Positions 49,582 through 59,878 of a DNA stretch of 64,000 bases are shown piece after piece. Origin of the DNA: Betaproteobacteria bacterium (GTDB lineage Bacteria; Pseudomonadota; Gammaproteobacteria; Burkholderiales; Burkholderiaceae_A). The stretch covers positions 87,992-151,991 of the forward strand of contig VGHN01000002.1 in assembly GCA_016868255.1 (NCBI GenBank), read 5' to 3'. The notes under the pieces were generated by a model that was not told the DNA's origin, did no database searches, and worked only from the letters and a program-made list of their open reading frames with translations. Each line of letters begins with the position of its first letter. Position 1 is the stretch's first letter. The position numbers were made by a program, and so were the translations under genes.

Positions 49582-50114
49582 CCGTTCAGCTCCAAATCAG
49601 CGAGAGCCCCATTAAGCGTCTCTCCCCCGAGGCTTATCAAAAGATCGATCGGGAGCTTGCGAAGTACCCTCCGGATCAGAAGCAGTCGGCGGTGATGTCT
49701 GCACTTCGGATTGCCCAAGTCGAGCATGGCATGGTGACCCCCGAGCTCGAGGAGGAAATCGCCGATTATCTTGGCATGGCCCCCATGGCCGTCCATGAGG
49801 TTTCGACTTTCTACAACATGTACAACCTGCGCCCGATGGGGCGCTTCAAGTTGACCGTCTGCACGAATCTGCCCTGTGCGTTGCGTTCATCCAATCAGGC
49901 GGCCGAGTACCTCAAGCACCAGTTGGGGATTGGCTTCGGGGAGACCACAGCCGATGGCGTCTTTACGCTTCAAGAAGGCGAGTGCTTTGGGGCCTGCGGT
50001 GACGCGCCGGTGGTACTGGTGAACGACCACCGCATGTGCAGTTGGCTGTCCAACGAGCGGATCGATGCATTGTTGTCCGAGTTGCGTGAACAAGCGAACG
50101 AGGGAGAGGCGTAA
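49578..50114 (+). CDS. nuoE: NADH-quinone oxidoreductase subunit E
   Basis: NuoE holds the off-path [2Fe-2S] cluster N1a. The 178-residue product has the thioredoxin-like fold, [20 protein letters not shown], and the cluster cysteines in CTNLPC and [17 protein letters not shown]. It overlaps nuoD by four bases and abuts nuoF directly (TAA ATG). Confidence 0.96.
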   Translation: MTVQLQISESPIKRLSPEAYQKIDRELAKYPPDQKQSAVMSALRIAQVEHGMVTPELEEEIADYLGMAPMAVHEVSTFYNMYNLRPMGRFKLTVCTNLPCALRSSNQAAEYLKHQLGIGFGETTADGVFTLQEGECFGACGDAPVVLVNDHRMCSWLSNERIDALLSELREQANEGEA

Positions 50115-51449
50115 ATGGGTGCACCCGACATTCCCCTGATTGATACCTGCTTCCATGGCCGTCACCTGCAGCCACAGATTCTGGCCGATTTGGCTCCCGA
50201 CGCCTGGGATTTGAAGTCTTATGAGTCACGCGGGGGTTACAAGGCGCTCAAGAAGATACTCGGCCTTGATGGTGGCCCTGGGATGACTCAAGAGGAAGTC
50301 ATCGCTGAGGTCAAAGCCTCGGGGCTTCGGGGCCGTGGTGGGGCTGGCTTCCCCACCGGTCTGAAGTGGAGTTTCATGCCCGCCAAGCTCCCGGTGCAGA
50401 AGTACCTCGTCTGCAACTCCGACGAGGGAGAGCCAGGCACCTTCAAAGACCGAGACATCATTCGATACAACCCCCACATTCTCATCGAAGGCATGGCGAT
50501 TGCTGCTTATGCGATGGGCATCAATGTGGGTTACAACTATATTCACGGCGAAATCTGGCAGGCCTACGAGCGGTTCGAGGAGGCCCTTGATGAGGCAAGG
50601 GCGGCAGGTTACCTAGGGAAAAACATTCTCAAGAGCAATTTTAGTTTTGAACTCCATGCCCACCATGGCTATGGCGCTTATATTTGCGGCGAGGAAACCG
50701 CCTTGCTTGAGTCTCTGGAAGGAAAGAAGGGCCAACCAAGGTTCAAGCCGCCGTTTCCTGCAAGTTACGGCCTCTATGGCAAGCCGACAACCATTAACAA
50801 CACCGAAACATTTTCAGCAGTTCCTTGGATCATTCGCAACGGTGGCCAAGCCTACCTGGAGGTGGGGCGGCCCAACAATGGCGGCACCAAGATCTTCTCT
50901 GTGTCCGGTGATGTCGAGCGACCGGGCAACTATGAGATTCCCCTTGGAACTTCCTTTGCAAAACTCCTTGAGTTGGCGGGCGGCATGCGCGAAGGACGCA
51001 AGCTCAAGGCCGTCATCCCGGGCGGATCCTCCATGCCGGTGCTGCCCGCTGACATCATGATGGCCACCGATATGGACTACGACTCCATCTCGAAGGCAGG
51101 GTCCATGCTTGGATCGGGTGCGGTCATTGTCATGAATGAGACACGCTGCATGGTGCGATCTCTGCTGCGCCTCTCGTATTTCTACCACGAGGAATCCTGT
51201 GGTCAATGCACGCCGTGTCGCGAAGGAACCGGTTGGCTCTGGCGCATGGTCAAGCGAATCGAAGAGGGGAAGGGCACCTCAGAAGACCTTGAGCAGCTCA
51301 ACCGAATTGCTGACAACATCCAGGGCCGCACCATTTGTGCCCTTGGAGACGCTGCGGCGATGCCGGTGCGTGCTTTCATCAAGCATTTCCGTCACGAGTT
51401 CGAACACCACATTACGCACGGCCGTTGCATGGTCCCAGACTACCTCTAG
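50115..51449 (+). CDS. nuoF: NADH-quinone oxidoreductase subunit F (FMN, NADH site)
   Basis: NuoF binds NADH, FMN and cluster N3. The 444 residues include the FMN/NADH glycine-rich [51 protein letters not shown], and the [4Fe-4S] cysteines in [15 protein letters not shown] plus [16 protein letters not shown]. It is directly next to nuoE without spacing and eight bases before nuoG. Confidence 0.97.
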   Translation: MGAPDIPLIDTCFHGRHLQPQILADLAPDAWDLKSYESRGGYKALKKILGLDGGPGMTQEEVIAEVKASGLRGRGGAGFPTGLKWSFMPAKLPVQKYLVCNSDEGEPGTFKDRDIIRYNPHILIEGMAIAAYAMGINVGYNYIHGEIWQAYERFEEALDEARAAGYLGKNILKSNFSFELHAHHGYGAYICGEETALLESLEGKKGQPRFKPPFPASYGLYGKPTTINNTETFSAVPWIIRNGGQAYLEVGRPNNGGTKIFSVSGDVERPGNYEIPLGTSFAKLLELAGGMREGRKLKAVIPGGSSMPVLPADIMMATDMDYDSISKAGSMLGSGAVIVMNETRCMVRSLLRLSYFYHEESCGQCTPCREGTGWLWRMVKRIEEGKGTSEDLEQLNRIADNIQGRTICALGDAAAMPVRAFIKHFRHEFEHHITHGRCMVPDYL

Positions 51450-51457
51450 AGATAAGC

Positions 51458-53827
51458 ATGAGCATGATTGAACTCGAGATCGATGGCCGGAAGATAGAGG
51501 TTCCCGCTGGAAGCATGGTCATGGATGCGGCCACGAAGTTGGGCCTCTATGTGCCGCACTTTTGTTATCACAAGAAGTTGTCCATCGCCGCCAACTGCAG
51601 AATGTGTCTAGTGGAGGTTGAGAAGGCGCCCAAGGCTCTACCAGCCTGTGCCACGCCCGTTACTGCCGGCATGAAGGTTTTTACTGCGAGCGACAAGGCG
51701 CGTCAGGCGCAGAAGAGTGTGATGGAGTTTTTGCTCATTAATCACCCGCTCGATTGCCCCATTTGCGACCAGGGGGGTGAGTGTCAGTTGCAGGATCTTG
51801 CGGTTGGGTATGGTCCTTCTTCGTCCCAATTCAGCGAGACCAAGCGAGTGGTCTTCCACAAGCCGATGGGGCCGCTCATCTCCGCCCAAGAGATGTCGCG
51901 TTGTATTCACTGCACCCGTTGCGTTCGTTTTGGGCAAGAGATCGCCGGCCTCATGGAGTTGGGAATGGCGGGTCGGGGCGAGCACTCAGAGATCATGAGT
52001 TTTGTTGGCCAGGCGGTGGAGCACGAGCTCTCTGGGAACATGATCGATGTCTGCCCCGTTGGGGCTCTCACCAGCAAGCCCTTTCGGTACCAGGCCCGCA
52101 CATGGGAGCTGGCGCGACGCCGATCCGTTAGTCCCCATGATTCAGTCGGAGCCAACGTCACTCTTCAGGTGAAGTCCGGTCGTGTGCTCCGGGTGGTGCC
52201 CTTCGAGAATGAGTCGGTTAATGAGTGCTGGATCTCCGATCGAGACCGCTTCGCCTACGAGGGACTCTCGTCCCCCGATCGCCTGCGCGTGCCCATGCTG
52301 CGCAACCCCGATGGAAGTTGGCGTGAGGTCGAATGGGGCGAGGCGCTTTCCGAAGCCGCCCGCGTTCTCAAGAGTGCATCGGGTCGAGGAGCAAATCGCA
52401 TTCGCTCGCTGGCCTCCCCCATCTCAACCCTGGAAGAGCTTGCGCTTCTGTCGCGTCTGACTCGCGGCATGCAAAGCGATGCGGTTGATTGTCGCCCCCA
52501 TCTCTCGGAGTCTGGCTTTGATGCCCGAGTAAGTGGTGTTCCCACACTGGGTCGTTCACTCGAGTCCTTTAGTTCGATTCAGCGCTTGTTTGTTGTTGGC
52601 GCATCGCTTCGATCGGAGTCTCCGCTGCTGGCCCAACGCATCCGGCAGGCCACTAAGCGTGGTGCAGAGGTTCATCGCCTGCACGCCTATGCCGAGCGCC
52701 TGCTCATGCCAGTCAAGGAGACACTCGTGGCTGCGCCCTCCCAGTGGTTGGAAGAGTTGCGCGCCATGGTTGCAATCGCGCAGTCGGGGGACTCCGCCAA
52801 GAAGACCGGTGCCGATGCAGAGAGGGCCCGTATCGTATCCTCTCTTGCCTCTGCGCCCTCGGGAAGTGAGAAAGCGCATATCTTGGCCGGCGCGGCGGTT
52901 CTATCTCATCCGAATGCGTCCCTGATTCTTGCCGAATTGAAGTCTCTCGCAGATGTGCTTGGCATCGGTTATGGTGTCATTCCCATCGGAGCAAACGGCG
53001 CTGGCGGGCCCCTGGCCGGCGCGATTCCACAGCTCGGCGGCCCCAATGCCCACGACTTCTTTCTGGATGGGGCGGCGGCATTCCTTACGCTTCACCTCGA
53101 GCCCGCATTGGATCTCTCGGATGCGCCGCGAGCCGTCTCTGCTCTGAAGGTTGCACAGACCGGATTGGGTGTTGTTGCTCTGACGTCTTATCGTTCGGCG
53201 GTCGAATCGGTTGCGAGCATCATGCTGCCAGTCGCGCCCTTCAGCGAGACCTCCGGAAGTTTTGTTAATGCAGAAGGGCGGTTGCAGTCATTTCAGGGTG
53301 CGGTGCCGCCATTGGGCCAGGCCCGTCCGGCTTGGAAGGTCCTAAGGGTTCTTGGAAACCTGTTGGATCTCTCGGACTTTGACTACGAATCATCGGAGGC
53401 CGTGCTCCAGAGTTTGGTCGGAGACTTGGCCTCTGGCCAGTGCATCGATGGATTGGGGTTGCGTCCCACCGGTGGGAGCGCCTCACCGGTCGTGCACGAT
53501 CCCCGTCTCTTTGAGCGACTTGGTGAAACCCCCATTTTCATGTCCGATCCAATCCTTCGCCGATCCGATTGCCTTCTGCAGACCCGTCAGTCTGCGGACC
53601 CCGAGGTGGTTCTCCACCCCGATGACCTCGAGGCACTCGGTGGTTCGGTCTCGACCCCCATTGAGCTTCGGTCTGGAGGGAATCGGCTTGTGTTGATGCC
53701 TCGCTGTGATCCCACTCAGGCCAGGGGTGTGGTTCGTGTTGCGGTGGGCCACCCGTCAAGTGCATCCCTCAATAATCGGTTCGGATGGGTGGAGGTTTCT
53801 TTGGCCACTGCGAGCATGGCGGCCTAG
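51458..53827 (+). CDS. nuoG: NADH-quinone oxidoreductase subunit G
   Basis: NuoG carries clusters N1b, N4 and N5. The 789 residues begin with the [2Fe-2S] ferredoxin domain ([20 protein letters not shown]). Next are [36 protein letters not shown] and [17 protein letters not shown]. The extra N7 cysteine set found in E. coli and Thermus is missing ([10 protein letters not shown] instead). The C-terminal molybdopterin-oxidoreductase-like domain is present but degenerate. I chose ATG 51458, just after the nuoF stop; the frame is open upstream without homology. Confidence 0.95.
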   Translation: MSMIELEIDGRKIEVPAGSMVMDAATKLGLYVPHFCYHKKLSIAANCRMCLVEVEKAPKALPACATPVTAGMKVFTASDKARQAQKSVMEFLLINHPLDCPICDQGGECQLQDLAVGYGPSSSQFSETKRVVFHKPMGPLISAQEMSRCIHCTRCVRFGQEIAGLMELGMAGRGEHSEIMSFVGQAVEHELSGNMIDVCPVGALTSKPFRYQARTWELARRRSVSPHDSVGANVTLQVKSGRVLRVVPFENESVNECWISDRDRFAYEGLSSPDRLRVPMLRNPDGSWREVEWGEALSEAARVLKSASGRGANRIRSLASPISTLEELALLSRLTRGMQSDAVDCRPHLSESGFDARVSGVPTLGRSLESFSSIQRLFVVGASLRSESPLLAQRIRQATKRGAEVHRLHAYAERLLMPVKETLVAAPSQWLEELRAMVAIAQSGDSAKKTGADAERARIVSSLASAPSGSEKAHILAGAAVLSHPNASLILAELKSLADVLGIGYGVIPIGANGAGGPLAGAIPQLGGPNAHDFFLDGAAAFLTLHLEPALDLSDAPRAVSALKVAQTGLGVVALTSYRSAVESVASIMLPVAPFSETSGSFVNAEGRLQSFQGAVPPLGQARPAWKVLRVLGNLLDLSDFDYESSEAVLQSLVGDLASGQCIDGLGLRPTGGSASPVVHDPRLFERLGETPIFMSDPILRRSDCLLQTRQSADPEVVLHPDDLEALGGSVSTPIELRSGGNRLVLMPRCDPTQARGVVRVAVGHPSSASLNNRFGWVEVSLATASMAA

Positions 53828-53835
53828 GCGATTCG

Positions 53836-54903
53836 ATGAACGATTTCATTCTCTCCTTCACGCAGTTCGGCAATGGGCTTTTTGGTCCCGCTTGGCCTGT
53901 TGTTTATAGCCTAGTGAAGATTGTGCTGATTGTCCTGCCGTTGCTGGGTGCGGTGGCCTACCTCACGCTTTGGGAACGCAAGCTGATTGGCTGGATGCAT
54001 GTTCGCCTTGGGCCAAACCGAGTGGGACCAATGGGTCTGCTCCAGCCAATTGCAGATGCCCTAAAGCTCATGACAAAGGAAATCATTGTTCCAAGTCAGG
54101 CCAATAAGGGTCTCTACATCTTGGCACCCATCATGACCATCATGCCCGCTATGGCTGCTTGGGCCGTGATGCCATTTGGCCCAGAGGCGGTTCTTGCCAA
54201 CATCAATGCGGGTCTTTTGTTGCTTCTAGCGATTACCTCGCTTGAGGTCTACGGGGTGATCTTGGCCGGTTGGGCCTCCAACTCAAAGTATGCATTCCTT
54301 GCGGCTATGCGTGCATCTGCGCAGATGGTCTCTTACGAGCTTGCGATTGGTTTTGCCTTGGTTGTGGTGTTGATGGTCTCGGGCAGCCTCAATCTCATTG
54401 ATATTGTTCAGGGTCAGCAGAAGGGGCAGTTCACTGAAATTGGTTTGAATTTCCTCTCCTGGAATTGGTTGCCCTTGCTTCCCATCTTCGTTGTCTACTT
54501 TGTCTCGGGCGTGGCTGAAACGAATCGACATCCCTTCGACGTGGTCGAGGGTGAATCAGAGATCGTTGCCGGGCACATGGTGGAGTACTCCGGAATGGCC
54601 TTTGCGGTCTTCTTTCTGGCCGAGTACGCCAACATGATCCTCATCTCCGCCCTGGCGGCTCTTATGTTTCTGGGAGGTTGGGATGCACCGGTGGCGGCAC
54701 TCGACTTCATACCGGGCTGGATTTGGCTGGGAATCAAGACATTTTTGGTGGTGAGTATGTTCATTTGGTTGCGGGCCTCTTACCCCCGCTACCGCTACGA
54801 CCAGATCATGCGTCTCGGCTGGAAGATCTTCATTCCTGTCACGTTGGTCTGGTTGGTCGTTGTGGGCATCTGGATTCAAACTCCCTTCAACATTTGGAAG
54901 TAG
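53836..54903 (+). CDS. nuoH: NADH-quinone oxidoreductase subunit H
   Basis: NuoH is the membrane subunit at the peripheral-arm junction near the quinone site. The 355-residue protein has about eight transmembrane helices. The signature [20 protein letters not shown] is near residues 45-65 and [19 protein letters not shown] near 230-250. I chose ATG 53836, which directly follows the nuoG stop by eight bases; an upstream in-frame start lies inside nuoG. Confidence 0.96.
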   Translation: MNDFILSFTQFGNGLFGPAWPVVYSLVKIVLIVLPLLGAVAYLTLWERKLIGWMHVRLGPNRVGPMGLLQPIADALKLMTKEIIVPSQANKGLYILAPIMTIMPAMAAWAVMPFGPEAVLANINAGLLLLLAITSLEVYGVILAGWASNSKYAFLAAMRASAQMVSYELAIGFALVVVLMVSGSLNLIDIVQGQQKGQFTEIGLNFLSWNWLPLLPIFVVYFVSGVAETNRHPFDVVEGESEIVAGHMVEYSGMAFAVFFLAEYANMILISALAALMFLGGWDAPVAALDFIPGWIWLGIKTFLVVSMFIWLRASYPRYRYDQIMRLGWKIFIPVTLVWLVVVGIWIQTPFNIWK

Positions 54904-54913
54904 GAGGGCATCC

Positions 54914-55420
54914 ATGAACACCTCCAGCAAACGCAGCCCCATCGCACATTTCCTGAAGTCGTTTCTCTTACTCGAGATGCTTCAGGGTCTCGGGGTAACC
55001 CTTCGCAATCTCTTCTCTCGCAAGATCACGATTCAGTATCCTGAGGAGAAGACGCCGATGTCGCCGCGCTTTCGCGGTCTGCATGCCCTGCGGCGTTATC
55101 CGAATGGGGAAGAGCGCTGCATTGCCTGCAAGCTATGCGAAGCCGTGTGTCCAGCAAAGGCGATTACGATCGAGTCCGAGGTGAGAGACGATGGCTCAAG
55201 GCGGACCACCCGTTACGACATTGATCTCACCAAGTGCATTTTCTGCGGCTTCTGCGAGGAGAGTTGCCCGGTTGACTCTATCGTAGAGACCAATATTCAC
55301 GAGTACCACGGAGAGAAGCGTGGTGATCTCTACTTCACAAAGGAAATGTTGTTGGCAGTGGGTGATCGATACGAAAAACAAATTGCGCAGGCCCGTGAGT
55401 CTGATGCGCCCTATCGGTAA
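54914..55420 (+). CDS. nuoI: NADH-quinone oxidoreductase subunit I
   Basis: NuoI carries two [4Fe-4S] clusters, N6a and N6b, which link NuoG to NuoB. The 168 residues contain two motifs, [16 protein letters not shown] and [18 protein letters not shown], and the membrane-near N-terminal helix [22 protein letters not shown] precedes ATG 54914. A six-base gap leads to nuoJ. Confidence 0.97.
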   Translation: MNTSSKRSPIAHFLKSFLLLEMLQGLGVTLRNLFSRKITIQYPEEKTPMSPRFRGLHALRRYPNGEERCIACKLCEAVCPAKAITIESEVRDDGSRRTTRYDIDLTKCIFCGFCEESCPVDSIVETNIHEYHGEKRGDLYFTKEMLLAVGDRYEKQIAQARESDAPYR

Positions 55421-55426
55421 GGCAAT

Positions 55427-56026
55427 ATGTTCGATTCCTCTGCGGCTTTCTTTTACCTGTTTGCTGCAATACTAATTTTCGCCTCGCTTAATGTGATCAC
55501 GGCGAGGAATCCTGTGCATGCGGCGCTCTATTTGGTGCTCTCTTTTTTCTCAGCCGCAGCGCTTTGGCTCCTGTTGCAGGCGGAGTTTCTTGCCATCACC
55601 CTGGTGCTCGTCTATGTCGGTGCGGTAATGGTCTTGTTTCTCTTCGTAGTGATGATGGTCGACTTCGATCTTGACAAGCTTCGGCAAGGTTTTTGGTCAA
55701 ACCTTCGGGTGGCCCTGCCAGTCGGCGCCCTTATCGTCTTCGAGATGGGTGCCATCGTTCTGCGAAGTTTTCAGGTTCCCGAGGCCACTGCACCCAAGGT
55801 CACTGATCCGAGCAATACCAAGGCGCTGGGCAAGGTCCTCTACACCCAGTATGTCTATGCGTTTGAGATCGCGGCCGTCATTCTGCTTGTGGCCATTGTG
55901 GCTGCGATCGCCTTAACGCTTCGTCGACGGAAGGACAGCCGAAGCCAGAATCCCGGCGAGCAGGTGAAGGTTCGTGCAGAAGATCGCCTGACCATGGTCT
56001 CATTCAAGGACGGGCGGCCCGAATGA
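55427..56026 (+). CDS. nuoJ: NADH-quinone oxidoreductase subunit J
   Basis: A membrane-arm subunit of complex I. The 199 residues have five transmembrane helices (about 3-22, 28-48, 52-75, 92-112 and 140-165) and the pi-bulge region [20 protein letters not shown] in helix 3 that takes part in coupling. A polar tail of about 35 residues ends the protein. The stop overlaps the nuoK start as ATGA. Confidence 0.95.
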   Translation: MFDSSAAFFYLFAAILIFASLNVITARNPVHAALYLVLSFFSAAALWLLLQAEFLAITLVLVYVGAVMVLFLFVVMMVDFDLDKLRQGFWSNLRVALPVGALIVFEMGAIVLRSFQVPEATAPKVTDPSNTKALGKVLYTQYVYAFEIAAVILLVAIVAAIALTLRRRKDSRSQNPGEQVKVRAEDRLTMVSFKDGRPE

Positions 56027-56328
56027 TCACGCTTGCCCACTACCTCATTCTTGGTGCCATTCTTTTCGCGCTCAGCGTCATCGGCATCTTCATGAACCGC
56101 AAAAATCTGATTGTGCTGCTCATGGCCATTGAGCTCATGCTTCTGGCAGTGAATCTGAACTTCATCGCCTTTTCACATTTCTTGGGTGATTTGGCGGGTC
56201 AGGTATTTGTGTTTTTCATTCTTACCGTTGCGGCCGCCGAGTCTGCAATTGGTCTTGCGATCCTGGTGGTGTTGTTTCGAAACCTCAAGACCATTGAGGT
56301 GGAGAAGCTCGACGAGTTGAAGGGTTAG
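56023..56328 (+). CDS. nuoK: NADH-quinone oxidoreductase subunit K
   Basis: A 101-residue membrane-arm subunit with three helices (about 3-22, 28-48, 60-85). It has the conserved glutamates in [14 protein letters not shown] and in [17 protein letters not shown] that form part of a proton channel. The length and order are standard. It overlaps nuoJ by four bases and is eight bases from nuoL. Confidence 0.97.
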   Translation: MITLAHYLILGAILFALSVIGIFMNRKNLIVLLMAIELMLLAVNLNFIAFSHFLGDLAGQVFVFFILTVAAAESAIGLAILVVLFRNLKTIEVEKLDELKG

Positions 56329-56336
56329 GTGCAAGC

Positions 56337-58334
56337 ATGATGTCTGTCTATCTTATTGCTGCGCTGGCCCCACTCATTGGTTCTATCGCCGCTGGTTTTT
56401 TTGGCCGTCAATTGGGTCGGGAAAATAGCCACCGAGTTGCGATTGCTGGTGTTGCAGTCTCAATGCTTGCGTCCATCCTGACCTTGACCGATGTTCTCTC
56501 CGGTAATATCTTCAACGGCACCGTTTACACATGGGCGGTTGTGGGTGGCCTACGTATGGAGATTGGCTTTTTAATCGACAGCCTCACCGCGATCATGATG
56601 GTTGTGGTGACCTCGGTGTCGTTAATGGTGCACATCTACACCATTGGATACATGGAGGATGACGACGGTTATCAGCGTTTCTTTAGCTACATCTCGCTCT
56701 TCACCTTCAGCATGATGATGCTCGTGATGAGCAACAACTTCTTGCAGCTCTTCTTTGGATGGGAGGCCGTGGGGTTGGTCTCTTATCTGCTCATTGGATT
56801 TTGGTACAAGAAGCCCACTGCAATACACGCCAATATGAAGGCCTTCCTGGTCAATCGCGTTGGAGACTTCGGTTTTATTCTAGGCATTGGCCTGATCGTT
56901 GCGCAGACGGGTAGCTTGGCGTATGCCGATGCCTTTGGCGCAGCGGCGACAATGAGTGGTCAGACCATTGAACTCATTCCCGGTGAGGTTTGGCCTCTGC
57001 TTGCTGTGGCGTGTATCTGTCTCTTTATTGGGGCCATGGGCAAGTCTGCGCAGGTTCCGCTGCATGTCTGGCTGCCCGACTCAATGGAGGGTCCCACCCC
57101 CATCTCTGCGCTGATTCACGCCGCCACCATGGTCACCGCTGGTATTTTCATGGTTTCTCGCATGTCCCCGCTCTTTGAGCTCTCTGATGCTGCGCTCTCC
57201 TTTGTAATGGCCATCGGAGCCATTACTGCACTGTTCATGGGCTTTCTTGGCGTGGTTCAGAATGACATCAAACGGGTGGTGGCCTACTCAACGTTGTCTC
57301 AGCTTGGCTACATGACAGTCGCCCTGGGTGCCTCGGCCTATTCCATCGCGATCTTTCACCTTGTTACGCATGCCTTCTTCAAGGCCTTGCTCTTTCTGGC
57401 TGCTGGTTCGGTCATTATTGGTATGCACCATGAGCAAGATATGCGGCGAATGGGTGGACTCTGGCGCAAGATGCCCATCACCTATGCCGTGTCTCTCATT
57501 GGTTCGTTGGCCCTTATTGGTACACCGCTTTTCTCAGGCTTCTACTCGAAGGACATGATCATCGAAGCGGTTCATGCCTCGAATCTAGCGCTGGCCGAAA
57601 CGGCATATTGGATGCTTCTCTTGGGGGTTTTTGTGACCGCGTTCTATAGCTTCCGAATGTTTTTCATGGTTTTTCATGGCACCGCCCGTTGGGGTTCGCA
57701 TGACCAATCCCACAGCCACGGGGGCGATGCGCACCACACGCCACATGAGTCACCTTGGGTGGTCACGGGCCCGCTGATTGCGCTTGCAGTTCCGTCCGTT
57801 TTGTTGGGGCTCTTTCTTATTGAGCCGCTCCTTTTCGGTTCGTTCTTCAAGGGTGTCATTTTTGTCGATGCATCTGCCCATCCCGCCATGGCAACACTCT
57901 CACAGTCATTCCACGGCGCGTTGGCCTTGGCTGTTCATGCCCTCTATACGCCTGCGTTCTGGTTGGCATTGTCAGGGGTGGTTGTTGCTGCGGTCTTTTA
58001 CCTTTGGGTGCCTAGCATTCCAGCCAGTCTGGCCAAAGCCTTCTCGCCCCTGCACAAACTCCTAGAGGAAAAGTACTTTTTCGATGCTTTCAATCAACGG
58101 GTTTTTGCCGGAGGCTCACGTTTGTTGGGTGCGGGACTCTGGCGCCGTGCCGACCAGGGGCTTATTGATGGATTTCTTGTCAATGGATCGGCCCGACTCG
58201 TTGGTGTGCTCGCCTCGGTGTTGCGACTGGGCCAGACTGGTTTCCTCTACCACTATGCCATCACCATGATTCTCGGCGTAGCGCTTCTTCTCTGGTGGTT
58301 TGCTCCGCTGGCTTCAACCGGGCTGACCAAATGA
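56337..58334 (+). CDS. nuoL: NADH-quinone oxidoreductase subunit L
   Basis: NuoL is the distal antiporter-like proton pump with the long lateral helix. The 665 residues have the Proton_antipo motif region FGWEAVGLVSYLLIGFW, GKSAQVPLHVWLPDSMEGPT, SALIHAATMVTAGIFM and KRVVAYSTLSQLGYM. Lysine and glutamate channel residues are visible in these, and a histidine-rich loop (HSHGGDAHHTPHE) lies near 455-475. ATG 56340 is an equally plausible start. The stop overlaps nuoM as ATGA. Confidence 0.96.
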   Translation: MMSVYLIAALAPLIGSIAAGFFGRQLGRENSHRVAIAGVAVSMLASILTLTDVLSGNIFNGTVYTWAVVGGLRMEIGFLIDSLTAIMMVVVTSVSLMVHIYTIGYMEDDDGYQRFFSYISLFTFSMMMLVMSNNFLQLFFGWEAVGLVSYLLIGFWYKKPTAIHANMKAFLVNRVGDFGFILGIGLIVAQTGSLAYADAFGAAATMSGQTIELIPGEVWPLLAVACICLFIGAMGKSAQVPLHVWLPDSMEGPTPISALIHAATMVTAGIFMVSRMSPLFELSDAALSFVMAIGAITALFMGFLGVVQNDIKRVVAYSTLSQLGYMTVALGASAYSIAIFHLVTHAFFKALLFLAAGSVIIGMHHEQDMRRMGGLWRKMPITYAVSLIGSLALIGTPLFSGFYSKDMIIEAVHASNLALAETAYWMLLLGVFVTAFYSFRMFFMVFHGTARWGSHDQSHSHGGDAHHTPHESPWVVTGPLIALAVPSVLLGLFLIEPLLFGSFFKGVIFVDASAHPAMATLSQSFHGALALAVHALYTPAFWLALSGVVVAAVFYLWVPSIPASLAKAFSPLHKLLEEKYFFDAFNQRVFAGGSRLLGAGLWRRADQGLIDGFLVNGSARLVGVLASVLRLGQTGFLYHYAITMILGVALLLWWFAPLASTGLTK

Positions 58335-59878
58335 CAGGCACATCGGTTCTCACCATACCCGCTGGCATGCCTTGGCTATCCCTTTCCATTTGGTTGCCCA
58401 TCCTTTCTGGGTTGGCCATCCTCTCCTTAGCAAGGCTTGAGGGCTCGGCAATTGGCACTCTGCGTATTCGCTATGCCGCCTTGGGTGCATCGGTTGTTGG
58501 TTTTCTTGTCACGATGCCCCTTGTATTTGGTTTTGACTCGAGCTTTGTCGGCTTTCAGTTTGTTGAGAGAACCGCCTGGATTTCCCGATTCTCGATCGAT
58601 TATTTCCTTGGGGTGGATGGCATCTCTTTGTGGTTTATTCCCTTAACAGCACTGATCACAATTTTTGTTGTCGTTGCCGCTTGGGAGGTCATTGAGGACC
58701 GGGTTGCCCAGTACATGGGCGCCTTCTTGATTCTGTCGGGCCTAATGGTCGGTGTGTTTTCCGCTCTCGATGGGCTTTTGTTCTACGTGTTTTTCGAGGC
58801 AACGCTCATCCCGATGTATCTCATCATTGGTATCTGGGGTGGGCCACGTCGGGTCTACGCCGCATTTAAGTTTTTCCTCTACACCTTACTGGGTTCGCTT
58901 CTTACCCTGGTTGCCATTCTCTACCTGTATGTGCAGAGCGGCAGCTTTGAGATCCCAACCTGGCATCGACTTCCCATCGATTTGCCCACTCAGATTGCCT
59001 TGTTTACAGCCTTCCTTGTGGCGTTTGCCGTGAAGGTGCCAATGTGGCCGGTGCATACCTGGCTGCCAGATGCCCACGTGGAGGCGCCCACTGGGGGCTC
59101 GGTGGTTCTTGCTGCGATCATGCTCAAGCTCGGTGCCTATAGCTTTCTGCGCTTCTCCTTGCCCATTGCGCCAGATGCCTCGCAGGAACTCGCGTCTTTC
59201 ATGATTACCCTCTCGCTTGTTGCGGTGGTTTATATCGGCCTGGTCGCGCTGGTTCAGGAGGACATGAAGAAGCTTGTCGCTTATTCCTCTATCGCCCACA
59301 TGGGCTTCGTCACGCTTGGGTTTTTCATCTTCTCTCCGCTCGGCGTCGAGGGCGGAATCGTCCAGATGATCTCGCACGGTTTTGTATCAGGCGCGATGTT
59401 CCTCTGTATCGGAGTGCTCTACGACAGAATGCACTCGAGGCAGATTGCCGATTACGGTGGGGTGGTCAATACGATGCCCAAGTTTGCTGCGCTCTTTGTT
59501 TTTTTTGGTATGGCCAACGTAGGTCTACCCGCCACCAGTGGCTTTATTGGCGAGTTCATGGTCATTCTGGGTGCGGTTCAGTTTAATTTCTGGGTCGGAC
59601 TTCTCGCAGCCACCGCACTCATTCTGGGTGCTGCCTACACGCTTTGGATGGTGAAGCGCGTCATTTTCGGAGAGACTGCCAATGCCAACGTGGCCGCGCT
59701 CACCGATTTGAGCCGACGGGAGTTTGGCATGCTCATGGCCATGGCCGCCCTTGTGCTGTTCATGGGGGTTTGGCCAAAGCCTTTTACCGATCCAATGAGC
59801 CGCTCGGTCGATGCGCTCCTCAAGCACGTGTCGGTCTCTAAGTTAACCCAGCCGGTGATCAAGGCGGAGTCACGATGA
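58331..59878 (+). CDS. nuoM: NADH-quinone oxidoreductase subunit M
   Basis: NuoM is the second antiporter-like membrane pump. The 515 residues show FFEATLIPMYLIIGIWGG with the conserved glutamate, AFAVKVPMWPVHTWLPDAHV with the lysine, EAPTGGSVVLAAIMLKLG, and KKLVAYSSIAHMGFVTLG. About fourteen hydrophobic helices are visible. I chose ATG 58331, overlapping the nuoL stop; the frame is open a little upstream. It overlaps nuoN by four bases. Confidence 0.96.
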   Translation: MTGTSVLTIPAGMPWLSLSIWLPILSGLAILSLARLEGSAIGTLRIRYAALGASVVGFLVTMPLVFGFDSSFVGFQFVERTAWISRFSIDYFLGVDGISLWFIPLTALITIFVVVAAWEVIEDRVAQYMGAFLILSGLMVGVFSALDGLLFYVFFEATLIPMYLIIGIWGGPRRVYAAFKFFLYTLLGSLLTLVAILYLYVQSGSFEIPTWHRLPIDLPTQIALFTAFLVAFAVKVPMWPVHTWLPDAHVEAPTGGSVVLAAIMLKLGAYSFLRFSLPIAPDASQELASFMITLSLVAVVYIGLVALVQEDMKKLVAYSSIAHMGFVTLGFFIFSPLGVEGGIVQMISHGFVSGAMFLCIGVLYDRMHSRQIADYGGVVNTMPKFAALFVFFGMANVGLPATSGFIGEFMVILGAVQFNFWVGLLAATALILGAAYTLWMVKRVIFGETANANVAALTDLSRREFGMLMAMAALVLFMGVWPKPFTDPMSRSVDALLKHVSVSKLTQPVIKAESR

